Both the position numbers and the translations under genes were made by a program. From positions 1-64,000 of the forward strand of contig NZ_JAFMSZ010000005.1 of the NCBI RefSeq assembly GCF_017916505.1: a DNA stretch of 64,000 nucleotides. The letters run 5' to 3'. Origin of the DNA: Naasia sp. SYSU D00057. Its GTDB lineage: Bacteria > Actinomycetota > Actinomycetes > Actinomycetales > Microbacteriaceae. Shown one piece after another: positions 7,857-15,332 of the stretch (the stretch's first letter is position 1; each line of letters opens with the position of its first letter). The notes under the pieces were generated by a model. The model made no database searches, was not told the DNA's origin, and saw only the letters and a program-made list of their open reading frames with translations.

Positions 7857-9281
7857 GTGATCGACGACGAGACCGACCGAGCAGCCGGACCCGCGAGCCC
7901 CGACGACGACCGGGTGCATGCGTTCCTCGCCGAGCACGCCGACCGGCTGGTCGCACAGCTCGCCGAGTGGGTGCGCATCCCCTCAGTGGCCGGATCGGAT
8001 CGGGACACCGCCCTGGTCCAGTCCGCCAACTGGCTCGCCGGCGCGCTGAGGGACCTCGGGTTCCCCCGCGTGGAGGTCTGGAAGGCGGGGGACTCGCCTG
8101 CCGTCTTCGCGGAGTGGATCTCGTCGCCGGCCGCGCCGACCGTGCTCGTCTACAGCCACCACGACGTGCGCGCGGTGAAGGGGCAGAACTGGTCCGAGAC
8201 TGAGCCGTTCGAGCCGGTCGTGCGCGGCGGGCGGATGTACGGCCGCGGCACGTCGGACGCGAAGGGGCAGATCCTCGCGCACCTCTGGGGGCTGCGCGCA
8301 CACCTGGCGTCCCGTCCCGCGCCGGCGGTCAACCTCAGATTCCTCGTCGAGGGCGAGGAGGAACTCGGCTCACCCTCGCTCGCGGCTCTCCTCGAGGAGA
8401 AGCGGGAGGAGCTGGCGGCCGATGTCGTCGTCTTCTCGGACACGCTGCTCTGGCGAGAGGACCATCCGGCGATCTGCACGAGCGTCCGCGGCATGATCAG
8501 CGCGAGCATCGAGGTGCGCGGGCCGCGCAAGGACATCCACAGCGGCGCCGCCTCCGGCTCGGCGCCGAACCCGGCGCTGGAGCTCGCCCGGCTGCTCGGG
8601 TCGCTGGTCGACGAGGAGGGACGCATCGCCCTGCCCGGCTTCTACGACGACGTGCCGCCTCCTCTCGAGGAGCGCCGGCGGGAGCTCGCGGCCCTGCCCT
8701 TCGATGAGGAGGACTGGCTCACCCGGTCGCACACGCGGAGCGTGGGGGGCGAGCCGGGCTGGACCGTGCTCGAGCGGCTGTGGCTGCGCCCCTCCACCGA
8801 GGTGATCTCGATGATCGCGGGCGACCCGATCGGCGCGACGCGGGCCGCCATCCCCGCCGTCGCGTCCGCGGACATCTCGGTGCGGACCGTTCCGGGCCAG
8901 CGCGGCGAACGGGTCGCCGAGCAGATTCGGCGCTGGGTGGACGACGGTCTGCCCGACAGGGTCGAGTACACGGTGGCCGTCGCCGAGGAGACCGCGCAAC
9001 AGCCGTACGAGACCCCTGCCGGGCCGGCCGTCGCCGCCCTCGACCGGGCGATGCGCCGAGGCTTCCGGACACCATGGGTGGGCCGGATGGGCAACGCGGG
9101 CGGCGGCCCCGCCGAGCTCCTCGCCCGGACGCTGGATGCGCCCGTCGTGTTCTTCGGCACGGGACTGATCGAGGACGACTGGCACGACAGTGACGAGAGC
9201 GTCCGGCTCGCCACGCTGGCGGATGGCGCGGCGACCCTCGCCTTCCTCTGGGAGGAGCTGCGCGCCGCGATTCGCGGCTGA
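7857..9281 (+). CDS. M20-family dipeptidase (metallopeptidase)
   Basis: A 474-residue zinc peptidase of the M20 family. Metal-site motifs are YSHHDV (His101, Asp103), GRGTSDAKGQ with the bridging Asp134, EGEEELGS with the catalytic base Glu and a ligand Glu, and a C-terminal His in EDDWHDSDE. The segment ARTLDAPVVFFGTGL follows the lid domain. It would hydrolyse dipeptides or N-acyl amino acids in the cytoplasm. The GTG start is preceded by GGAGG. It is divergent from the acyl-CoA ligase and converges with the flavoprotein gene 29 nt downstream. Confidence 0.9.
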   Translation: MIDDETDRAAGPASPDDDRVHAFLAEHADRLVAQLAEWVRIPSVAGSDRDTALVQSANWLAGALRDLGFPRVEVWKAGDSPAVFAEWISSPAAPTVLVYSHHDVRAVKGQNWSETEPFEPVVRGGRMYGRGTSDAKGQILAHLWGLRAHLASRPAPAVNLRFLVEGEEELGSPSLAALLEEKREELAADVVVFSDTLLWREDHPAICTSVRGMISASIEVRGPRKDIHSGAASGSAPNPALELARLLGSLVDEEGRIALPGFYDDVPPPLEERRRELAALPFDEEDWLTRSHTRSVGGEPGWTVLERLWLRPSTEVISMIAGDPIGATRAAIPAVASADISVRTVPGQRGERVAEQIRRWVDDGLPDRVEYTVAVAEETAQQPYETPAGPAVAALDRAMRRGFRTPWVGRMGNAGGGPAELLARTLDAPVVFFGTGLIEDDWHDSDESVRLATLADGAATLAFLWEELRAAIRG

Positions 9282-9310
9282 GCCTCGAGCCGCGGGCGTG
9301 TGAGCAGGGA

Positions 9311-10243
9311 TCAGCCGGCCGCCAGGGCCGTCCGGATCTCCTCCTCGACGAGGTCGGCGTTGATCATCGCTCCCGCCGTGCTGCCCGCGGCCGCGGCGAC
9401 CGGGACCGTCGCCCCGGGATTGACCACGTTGCCGGCAGCCCAGAGCCCCGGCACGGTGGTCCGGCCCGTGGCGTCCACCGTCACCCAGCGGCCGTCGCCG
9501 AACGCGTCGGCCGTTCCGGCGCCGAGGGCGAGGAGGTGCCCGTCGTTCGGAACAGCGCGCGGGCGCACGAAGACGGCGTCGATCGGAAGGAGGTCGCCGG
9601 TCCGCAGGCGGAGACCGGACAGCCTCCCGCCCTCCTCGACGACGGCCCCCACGGGACGCGACTCGACGGCGATCCCGCGAGCGCTCAGCGCGCGGCGCTC
9701 GTCGCCGGAGATGCTCGTCCCGTTCGGGAAGTAGGTCACCCGGTCCGACAGCTGACGCACCAGCTGCGCCTGATGGATGCTCATCGGCCCGGACGAGAGG
9801 ACGGCGATCCGCTGATCCCGCACCTCCCAGCCGTGGCAGTACGGGCAGTGCGCCACCCCGACGCCCCACTGCTCGGCGAGCCCGGGCAACTCGGGCAGCT
9901 CATCGCGGAGCCCGGTCGCGACCAGTACCCTGCCGGCCGTGTAGACCTCGCCCGACTCGAGCGTGACGGCGAAGCCTGCGCCGCCGCGTTCGGCCTTCGC
10001 CGCGGAGGCCCGGCGGACCACCCCGCCATACCGCTCCACCTCTCCGCGTCCGGTCGCGAGCAGATCGAGCGGGGACCACCCATCCCGCCCGAGCACGCCG
10101 TGCATCGCGTCGGCCACGCGATTGCGCGGCGCCCCTTCGTCGATCACGAGCACGCGGCGCCGGGAGCGCGCCAGCATGAGCGCCCCGCTGAGTCCGGCGC
10201 TTCCGCCGCCGAGGATGATCGCGTCCCACTTCTCGCTGTCCAT
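9311..10243 (-). CDS. Thioredoxin reductase-like flavoprotein
   Basis: A 310-residue FAD/NAD(P)H pyridine nucleotide-disulfide oxidoreductase of thioredoxin-reductase size. It has GGGSAG near residue 12 for FAD, the redox pair CPYC (Cys133, Cys136) in AHCPYCHGWE, and the FAD-associated GLWAAGNVVNPG near the C-terminus. The ATG has GGAGG directly upstream. It shares a 64-bp divergent promoter region with an XRE-cupin regulator, a common pairing in actinobacteria, so that regulator probably controls it. The dithiol partner is unknown; no thioredoxin is encoded nearby. Confidence 0.88.
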   Translation of the reverse strand: MDSEKWDAIILGGGSAGLSGALMLARSRRRVLVIDEGAPRNRVADAMHGVLGRDGWSPLDLLATGRGEVERYGGVVRRASAAKAERGGAGFAVTLESGEVYTAGRVLVATGLRDELPELPGLAEQWGVGVAHCPYCHGWEVRDQRIAVLSSGPMSIHQAQLVRQLSDRVTYFPNGTSISGDERRALSARGIAVESRPVGAVVEEGGRLSGLRLRTGDLLPIDAVFVRPRAVPNDGHLLALGAGTADAFGDGRWVTVDATGRTTVPGLWAAGNVVNPGATVPVAAAAGSTAGAMINADLVEEEIRTALAAG

Positions 10244-10307
10244 GCCTCCACCGTGCGCATAGTGTGTCCTCAGCGCAACACGATTTGCCGAAACAGCAAG
10301 GAGAGAC

Positions 10308-10901
10308 GTGGCGGAGGACCTCGAGGCGGTGCTGGACAGGGTCGCGCCCCGACTGCGGGAGCTGCGGCGCCGGACCGGATGGACTCTCGCCGACCTGGCG
10401 GGAAAGACCGGCATCTCGACGAGCACGCTGTCCCGGCTGGAGTCGGGGCTGCGCCGGCCGACGCTCGACCTGCTCATCCGGCTCGCCGTCGCCTACGGAG
10501 CGAGCCTCGACGATCTGGTGGGTGCACCGCAGATCGCCGACCCGCGCATCCACCCGAAGCCGTTCTACCGGGAGGGGCGCGCCATCATCCCGCTCACCCG
10601 CAGCAACCCCGGCATCCAGGCGTTCAAGATCGTGCTGCCCGGCCATCCGCCCGATGCCCCGGTGCCGCGGCGGCGGCACGAGGGGTACGACTGGCTCTAC
10701 GTGCTGAGCGGACGGGTGCGGCTCGCCCTCGGCGACAGCGAGATCGTGCTCGAGGCGGGAGAGGCGGCCGAGTTCGACACCCGCGAGCCGCACGGGCATG
10801 TGAGCGCCTCGATGGAGCCGGCCGAGGTCCTCAACCTGCTGAGCACTCAGGGCGAGCGCGTGCACCTGCGTGACGCGCCGGGCGAAGAGCCTCCTTCCTG
10901 A
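10308..10901 (+). CDS. XRE-family regulator with cupin sensor domain
   Basis: A 197-residue regulator. Residues about 13-68 are a Cro/CI-type helix-turn-helix (WTLADLAGKTGISTSTLSRLESG). Residues about 105-180 are a cupin barrel (YDWLYVLSGRVRLALGDSE, then EAAEFDTREPHG). The cupin presumably binds a small ligand or metal. The GTG start follows AAGGAGAGA. Being divergent from the thioredoxin-reductase-like gene, it most likely controls that gene and itself. The gap holds a weak GTGT-N12-ACAC element whose role is unproven. Confidence 0.88.
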   Translation: MAEDLEAVLDRVAPRLRELRRRTGWTLADLAGKTGISTSTLSRLESGLRRPTLDLLIRLAVAYGASLDDLVGAPQIADPRIHPKPFYREGRAIIPLTRSNPGIQAFKIVLPGHPPDAPVPRRRHEGYDWLYVLSGRVRLALGDSEIVLEAGEAAEFDTREPHGHVSASMEPAEVLNLLSTQGERVHLRDAPGEEPPS

Positions 10902-10969
10902 GTCCCTCCGCCGCTGGCGATGACCCCTCCGGTCGCAGTAGAAGTGACGGGCGGAACGGGAGGCGCGGG

Positions 10970-11833
10970 ATGGGAACAGCGGCGGGAACCGCCTGGATCT
11001 GCCGGACCTGCGGGAACCAGTACCCGCCGACGCCCACCCCGCCGAAGGAGTGCCGGATCTGCGTGGACGACCGTCAGTACGTCCCCGCCGGCGGCCAGGA
11101 GTGGACGAGCCTCCAGCAGCTGGCCGGCGAGCGGCGCCGCACCGAGTGGGCCGAGCTCGAGCCGGGGCTGTTCCAGCTGACGATCCATCCCTCGATCGGC
11201 ATCGGGCACCGGGGCCTGCTCGTGCGGACGCCGGGCGGCGGGATCCTCTGGGATCCGCCAGGCTACCTCGACGCGAGCGCAGAGGCCTTCGTCCGCGAGC
11301 GCGGCGGCCTCGCCGGCCTCGCCCGCAGCCACCCGCACCTCTGCGGCGTGCTCGCCGAATGGAGTGCGCGGTTCCCCGATGCCGATGGGGCGGGCGCCCC
11401 GATGTGGCTGCCGCGGCGCGACGCCGCCTGGGTGCTCCGGCCCGGCGACGCCGTCCGGTGGTGGGACGATCGGCAGGAGGTGGCGCCGGGCGTGACGCTG
11501 ATCCGCTGCGGCGGCCACTTCGCCGGCAGCGCCGTGCTGCACCTCGCCGACGCGGCCGATGGACGCGGCGCGCTCCTCGTCGGCGACACGATGATGGTGC
11601 TCGCGGGAAACCGTCGGGTGTCGTTCATGCGCAGCTACCCCATGCTGCTGCCCCTGCCGGAGCGGTACCTCGACGCGCTGCTCGCCGCCCTCGAGGGCGT
11701 TCGCTACGACCGCATCTACGGCGCGTGGGCGGGGCTCGTCGTGCCGGAAGGTGCGCGGGAAGTGGTGGCGCGGAGTGCGCAGCTGTATCGGTCCTGGCTG
11801 ACCGGCGCGGCCCGGGACCCGGACCAGGACTGA
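10970..11833 (+). CDS. Metallo-beta-lactamase-fold protein with N-terminal zinc ribbon
   Basis: A 287-residue two-domain protein. Residues 11-31 form a zinc ribbon with two CxxC knuckles (Cys11/Cys14, Cys28/Cys31). The rest is a metallo-beta-lactamase fold with a SHPH ligand segment, a His in GGHFAGSAVLH and an Asp in LVGDTMMV. The canonical HxHxDH is shortened to HPHLCG, so metal binding or activity may differ from true hydrolases. Substrate is unknown. The ATG follows GGGAGG. It converges with the GNAT gene, with 12 nt between them. Confidence 0.82.
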   Translation: MGTAAGTAWICRTCGNQYPPTPTPPKECRICVDDRQYVPAGGQEWTSLQQLAGERRRTEWAELEPGLFQLTIHPSIGIGHRGLLVRTPGGGILWDPPGYLDASAEAFVRERGGLAGLARSHPHLCGVLAEWSARFPDADGAGAPMWLPRRDAAWVLRPGDAVRWWDDRQEVAPGVTLIRCGGHFAGSAVLHLADAADGRGALLVGDTMMVLAGNRRVSFMRSYPMLLPLPERYLDALLAALEGVRYDRIYGAWAGLVVPEGAREVVARSAQLYRSWLTGAARDPDQD

Positions 11834-11845
11834 GCGCGCGGGCGG

Positions 11846-12370
11846 TCAGACGAGGCCGGCGACCGAGCTGCGCCGCTCGAGGAGCACCGTGTCCCGCCAT
11901 CGGCCGGCCATCGGCCCGTAGGTCATCTTCGCGATGCCCTCCCGGGTGCCGACGCGGCGGAAGCCCACGGACTCGTGCAGGATCAGGCTGATCCCGTTCT
12001 CGGGGAAGATCGAGGCCTGCAGCGTCCAGATGCCCGCCCGCTCGGTGGACTCGATGAGCGCCGTGAGGAGCAGTCGCCCGATGCCCCGGCCCTGCGCCTG
12101 CTCGCCGACGTACACCGCGTGCTCGACCACGCCGGAGTACACCGCGCGGGACGAGACCGGGGCTGCCGCGATCCAGCCGACGACGTGGGCGCTCTCGACG
12201 GCGACGAACCGGTGCGCGGGGAGACGGGTGGCGAAGAACTCCTCGGCCGTCGGGGGCGCCGACTCGAACGTCGCGTTCCCCGTCGCGATGCCCTCCTGGT
12301 AGATCCGCTCCACGGCGCGCCAGTGCTCGCGCGCGAGCGGCGCGACGACCACCCCGGCTCCGACTCCCAC
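11846..12370 (-). CDS. GNAT acetyltransferase, phosphinothricin N-acetyltransferase-like
   Basis: A 174-residue GCN5-type N-acetyltransferase. The acetyl-CoA pyrophosphate loop is QAQGRGIGRLLL. IYQEGIATGNATFE near residue 25 and HESVGFRRVGTREG near 135 are typical of the Pat/Bar/YncA branch. It would acetylate a small amine such as a toxic amino-acid analogue; the substrate is inferred from the branch only. The GTG start lies 6 nt after a TAGCCT -10 box, consistent with leaderless expression. Confidence 0.85.
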   Translation of the reverse strand: MGVGAGVVVAPLAREHWRAVERIYQEGIATGNATFESAPPTAEEFFATRLPAHRFVAVESAHVVGWIAAAPVSSRAVYSGVVEHAVYVGEQAQGRGIGRLLLTALIESTERAGIWTLQASIFPENGISLILHESVGFRRVGTREGIAKMTYGPMAGRWRDTVLLERRSSVAGLV

Positions 12371-12376
12371 AGCACG

Positions 12377-12382
12377 AGGCTA
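12377..12382 (-). promoter_or_regulatory. -10 box of a leaderless promoter for the GNAT gene
   Basis: TAGCCT on the minus strand, 6 nt before the GTG start, with no Shine-Dalgarno sequence in between. Confidence 0.45.
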
Positions 12383-12436
12383 GGGGAGTGGCGCGCCCCG
12401 CGGGTCGCGAACCGTCGGTCCCGGCCAAACCCCGGC

Positions 12437-12991
12437 TCAGTCGTGCGCGGGCGTCTCCCGTGCGACGTGCGATTCATCGACGGTGTGCGGCTCGTCGAGT
12501 GGCTCGTATCCGCCGGCCGCGAGTCGGAGGAACTCGTTGGCCGTTGAGACCGCGTCGCTCGGCATCGACTGGACCGCGGCGAGGAGCCGGGCCTGGAACG
12601 TCCCGAACGCCGTGCCGATCACCGCGGCGCCCTCGTCGGTCAACTCGAGCTGAATGCTCCGCCGATCGTGAGGGTGCGGGGTCCGGCGGATGAGCGCCGC
12701 CTGCTCGAGCCGGTCGAGCAGCGGGGTCACCGATCCGGTGGTGAGCCCGAGCTGGTCGGCGAGGGCACGCGGAGTGAGGCCGTCCATCTGGCCGATGCGT
12801 CCGAGTGCCCGCAGTTCGGTCACGCTCACGCCGAGGCCGTGTGAGAGGCGACGTCGGTAGCTCTCGACGTTCCGGATGAGGCTCATCACGGTGCCGGCGC
12901 TCTCCTGCAGTCGCTCCCGGACGTCCTCCGGCAGCGGGAGTCCGGTGCGCGGATCGACTTCGAGCGGCGCGAACGGCTCACGGTCGGCCAT
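12437..12991 (-). CDS. MarR-family transcriptional regulator
   Basis: A 184-residue winged-helix regulator. The DNA-binding core is LTPRALADQLGLTTGSVTPL and the wing is RTPHPHDRRSIQLELTDEG, a textbook MarR signature. It is divergent from a TetR regulator. Its predicted promoter (TTGGCT-N17-TAGAGT) overlaps a CTTG-N5-CAAG dyad at 13046-13058, suggesting autoregulation. The target beyond itself is likely the neighbouring TetR gene; the inducer is unknown. Confidence 0.88.
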   Translation of the reverse strand: MADREPFAPLEVDPRTGLPLPEDVRERLQESAGTVMSLIRNVESYRRRLSHGLGVSVTELRALGRIGQMDGLTPRALADQLGLTTGSVTPLLDRLEQAALIRRTPHPHDRRSIQLELTDEGAAVIGTAFGTFQARLLAAVQSMPSDAVSTANEFLRLAAGGYEPLDEPHTVDESHVARETPAHD

Positions 12992-13028
12992 GGTTCCCCC
13001 ATTCCGAGTCTGCGCTGGCTCGCAGGCA

Positions 13029-13091
13029 CTCTAGCACCGAGCATCTTGACAGCCAAGCATCTTGATTCCTGTCATGTGACGGCGTACGGTT
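13029..13091. promoter_or_regulatory. Divergent promoters and putative operator between marR-like and tetR-like genes
   Basis: On the minus strand TTGGCT (13052-13057) and TAGAGT (13029-13034) are 17 bp apart. On the plus strand TTGATT (13063-13068) and TACGGT (13086-13091) are also 17 bp apart. The dyad CTTG-ACAGC-CAAG (13046-13058) covers the minus-strand -35 box, and the motif GCATCTTGA occurs twice (13042-13050 and 13058-13066). One regulator could control both genes from here. Confidence 0.6.
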
Positions 13092-13127
13092 CAACGAGTT
13101 GCCGTTCGCGGCGGAGATGAGGAAGAC

Positions 13128-13832
13128 ATGGACACCCTGCAGGAGCGCATCGTCGATGCGGCCTACCCCCTCATCACCCACCGCGGGATCCGAGGAGTGT
13201 CGCTCGACGACGTGCGACGGGACGCGGCGGTCAGCTCGGCCGAGTTCGATGCCTCTTTCTCATCGATGACGGAGATCGCGGAGGCCTGCCTCGCTCGTCG
13301 GGAGCAGGAGTGGACGATCGACATGGTCGAGTCCGGCGCCCGGAAGCGCGGGAAGACCGGGGAGGGGCGGCTGCTCGGCATCTTCGATGTGCTGGACGAG
13401 TGGTTCCGGCGCGACGACTACGAGGCGTGCACCTTCATCAACACCCTGCTCGAGCTGGGCCGGGACCACCCGCTCGGCCATGTCAGCACCCGCCACCTCG
13501 AGCGCGTCCGGTCGATGGTCGCCCACCTCGCCGAGGAGGCACGGCTCGAGCGGATCGACGACTTCGCCCGCTCGCTGCACATCCTCATGAAAGGCGCGAT
13601 CGTCAGCGCCGCCGAGGGGGACCAGGACGCCGCACGGCGGGCACGGCAGATGGCGGAGCTGCTGGTCGTCCAGCATCGGAGCGCCGCGCCGGTGATCGTG
13701 ACGGAAGTCGACCTCGACTGGATCGAGCTGGACGCCGCCGACCTCGGCGGAGAGCGCACCGTCCGCGGGTCCGCATCGTCCGAGGCGGAGGTCCTCGACT
13801 GGCTGGACCTCGCCGACCTCGAGCTCAGCTGA
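13128..13832 (+). CDS. TetR-family transcriptional regulator
   Basis: A 234-residue regulator. The N-terminal HTH spans about residues 4-50 (QERIVDAAYPLITHRGIRGV, then LDDVRRDAAVSSAEFDASF), with an all-helical ligand domain after it. An acidic tail of about 40 residues (VDLDWIELDAADLGGE and onward) is longer than usual and of unknown role. It is transcribed away from the MarR-like gene from a TTGATT-N17-TACGGT promoter. The ligand and targets cannot be read from sequence. Confidence 0.85.
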   Translation: MDTLQERIVDAAYPLITHRGIRGVSLDDVRRDAAVSSAEFDASFSSMTEIAEACLARREQEWTIDMVESGARKRGKTGEGRLLGIFDVLDEWFRRDDYEACTFINTLLELGRDHPLGHVSTRHLERVRSMVAHLAEEARLERIDDFARSLHILMKGAIVSAAEGDQDAARRARQMAELLVVQHRSAAPVIVTEVDLDWIELDAADLGGERTVRGSASSEAEVLDWLDLADLELS

Positions 13833-13844
13833 GCCGAGGCGGCG

Positions 13845-14195
13845 TTATCCCGTGACGAGCAGCTTCGACACCGCGTCGAGGGAGCCGGGCACCAGCCGGT
13901 AGTACGCCCAGGTTCCGCGGCGGCTGCGGGTCAGGTAGCCCGCGTCCACCAGCACCTTGAGGTGGTGCGACACCGTCGGCTGGCTGAGGCCGACCGGCTC
14001 GGTGAGATCGCACACGCACGCCTCGTCCTCGGGTGACGCCGCCACGATCGAGAGCAGGCGGAGCCGCGCGGGGTCCGCGAGCGCCTTCAGCTTCCGCGCC
14101 AGCAGGTCGGCCTGCTCGGCCGGCATGGCCTCGCGGGTGATGGGCGCGCAGCGCGCCGTCACATCGGTGAGTGCGAGCAGGGTCGGGGAGGACAT
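13845..14195 (-). CDS. ArsR/SmtB-family metalloregulator
   Basis: A 116-residue winged-helix repressor. The alpha-3 segment ACVCDLTEPVGLSQPTVSHH carries the CxC pair typical of ArsR-type sensors of arsenic/antimony or other thiophilic metals, followed by the wing SRRGTWAYYRL. A third cysteine (Cys16) may complete the site. No arsenic efflux or reductase gene is adjacent, so its target lies elsewhere or is itself. The ATG sits 6 nt after a TAGGAT -10 box (leaderless). Confidence 0.88.
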   Translation of the reverse strand: MSSPTLLALTDVTARCAPITREAMPAEQADLLARKLKALADPARLRLLSIVAASPEDEACVCDLTEPVGLSQPTVSHHLKVLVDAGYLTRSRRGTWAYYRLVPGSLDAVSKLLVTG

Positions 14196-14201
14196 GCGGC
14201 G

Positions 14202-14207
14202 ATCCTA
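14202..14207 (-). promoter_or_regulatory. -10 box of a leaderless promoter for the ArsR-type gene
   Basis: TAGGAT on the minus strand, exactly 6 nt before the ATG, with no ribosome-binding site in between. Confidence 0.5.
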
Positions 14208-14255
14208 GCGGCCGCATCGACCATCATCGATCCCCTCCGCGGTCGGCGCGGCCGC

Positions 14256-14978
14256 CTACGCCAGCAGCCGCCGGAGCATGGCGCGCTCGCCGAGGGTCCA
14301 CGCCGCGCTCGCCGTGAGATAGAGGGCGGCGGCGAACGGAGCGATCGCGGCGAACGCGACGCTCGCGAACGGCAGGACCCGGGCGAGCGTCGCCATTCCC
14401 GGGACCGCCTGCTGTGCCGACGCGTCGAATCCCGTGAAGCGCGCGTTGGCACGGCGGCTCAGCTCGACGACGACCACCAGGACGACGAGCAGCGCGAGGA
14501 GCGGCCAGGCCGACGCGGCGCCGCTCAGAACCGGGAGCAGGTTCGCCCCGAGCGGCATGCCCCACAGGGAGTGCCCGAGGAGGGCGTTCGCCTGCCCGGC
14601 GAGCACGGGATGCGTGAACAGCGAGTACACCGCCGTCAGCACGGGCGCCTGCGCGATCGTCGGCAGGCAGCCCGCCAGCGGCGACACCTTCTCGTCGGTG
14701 TACAGCTTCAGCACGGCGCGGTTCAGCGCCTCGGGGTTGCGGATGCGGCGCCGCAGGTCGGCGATCCGCGGCGCGAGCCGGCGCCGTGCGATCTCGGCCC
14801 TCACCTGGGACACGGCGACGGGGAGCAGGGCGAGCCGCACCAGGACGGTGAGCAGCACGATCGCGAGCGCCCACGCCCCGCCGCCCGCGACGGGCGCGGT
14901 GAGCTGGGCGAGCAGGGCGACGAGGGACGAGAGGCCGTCGAGCACGACGGCGAACGGTGGGAAGAGGGACAGGTCCAC
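14256..14978 (-). CDS. YidC/Oxa1-family membrane insertase (paralog)
   Basis: A 240-residue YidC-family protein of the short type lacking a periplasmic domain. A first span is near residues 35-55, then a cytoplasmic coiled segment (SQVRAEIARRRLAPRIADLR) and the family signature GCLPTIAQAPVLTAVYSLF. Further spans lie around 155-172 and 195-225. The conserved hydrophilic-groove Arg is probably Arg48 in VRLALLPVAV. It follows an LtrA-like gene and a DUF6412 gene on one transcript, so it is probably a specialised second copy rather than the housekeeping yidC beside rpmH. The GTG start is not certain. Confidence 0.82.
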   Translation of the reverse strand: MDLSLFPPFAVVLDGLSSLVALLAQLTAPVAGGGAWALAIVLLTVLVRLALLPVAVSQVRAEIARRRLAPRIADLRRRIRNPEALNRAVLKLYTDEKVSPLAGCLPTIAQAPVLTAVYSLFTHPVLAGQANALLGHSLWGMPLGANLLPVLSGAASAWPLLALLVVLVVVVELSRRANARFTGFDASAQQAVPGMATLARVLPFASVAFAAIAPFAAALYLTASAAWTLGERAMLRRLLA

Positions 14979-15038
14979 GGCGGACTCCAGGGGTTCGGTG
15001 CGGGCGGAGGGAACGACGACCGCCCGGCGCCGGAGCGC

Positions 15039-15332
15039 CTAGACGGCCGGGATCCCCCGCCCCGGCGCCCGCGAGCGCACGTGTCCTGCCGCATCCGGAT
15101 TGCGGTGCCAGACGAGGATGCGCGTCTCCGCCGCCTCCACCAGCGCGGCTGCCGAGCAGGCGTGCCGCACGGTCGCCATCCCGAGCACGACGAGCACGAC
15201 GGCGAGGGCGACGAGCGAGGTCGCGGCGCCGAGCAGGCCCGCGAGGACGACCGCCGACAGCGGACCGCCCGCAGCGAGGGCTCCGTCGAGCAGCGCGACC
15301 AGCGGCGCGAGCAGGACGAGAGCGGACCTCAC
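15039..15332 (-). CDS. Small membrane protein, DUF6412-like
   Basis: A 97-residue protein with two hydrophobic spans (about residues 3-22 and 26-52) and a short polar C-terminal tail (ETRILVWHRNPDAAGHVRSR). The tail fits the DUF6412 family as I recall it; its function is unknown. The GTG start overlaps the stop of the LtrA-like gene in a GTGA junction, and a YidC-family gene follows 60 nt downstream. The arrangement suggests co-translation and a shared role in membrane-protein handling, which is an inference. Confidence 0.72.
   Translation of the reverse strand: MRSALVLLAPLVALLDGALAAGGPLSAVVLAGLLGAATSLVALAVVLVVLGMATVRHACSAAALVEAAETRILVWHRNPDAAGHVRSRAPGRGIPAV

Noticed and set aside
10244-10307. 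Strong operator in the flavoprotein/XRE-cupin gap
   Set aside because: Only a weak GTGT-N12-ACAC match is visible, too short to claim.
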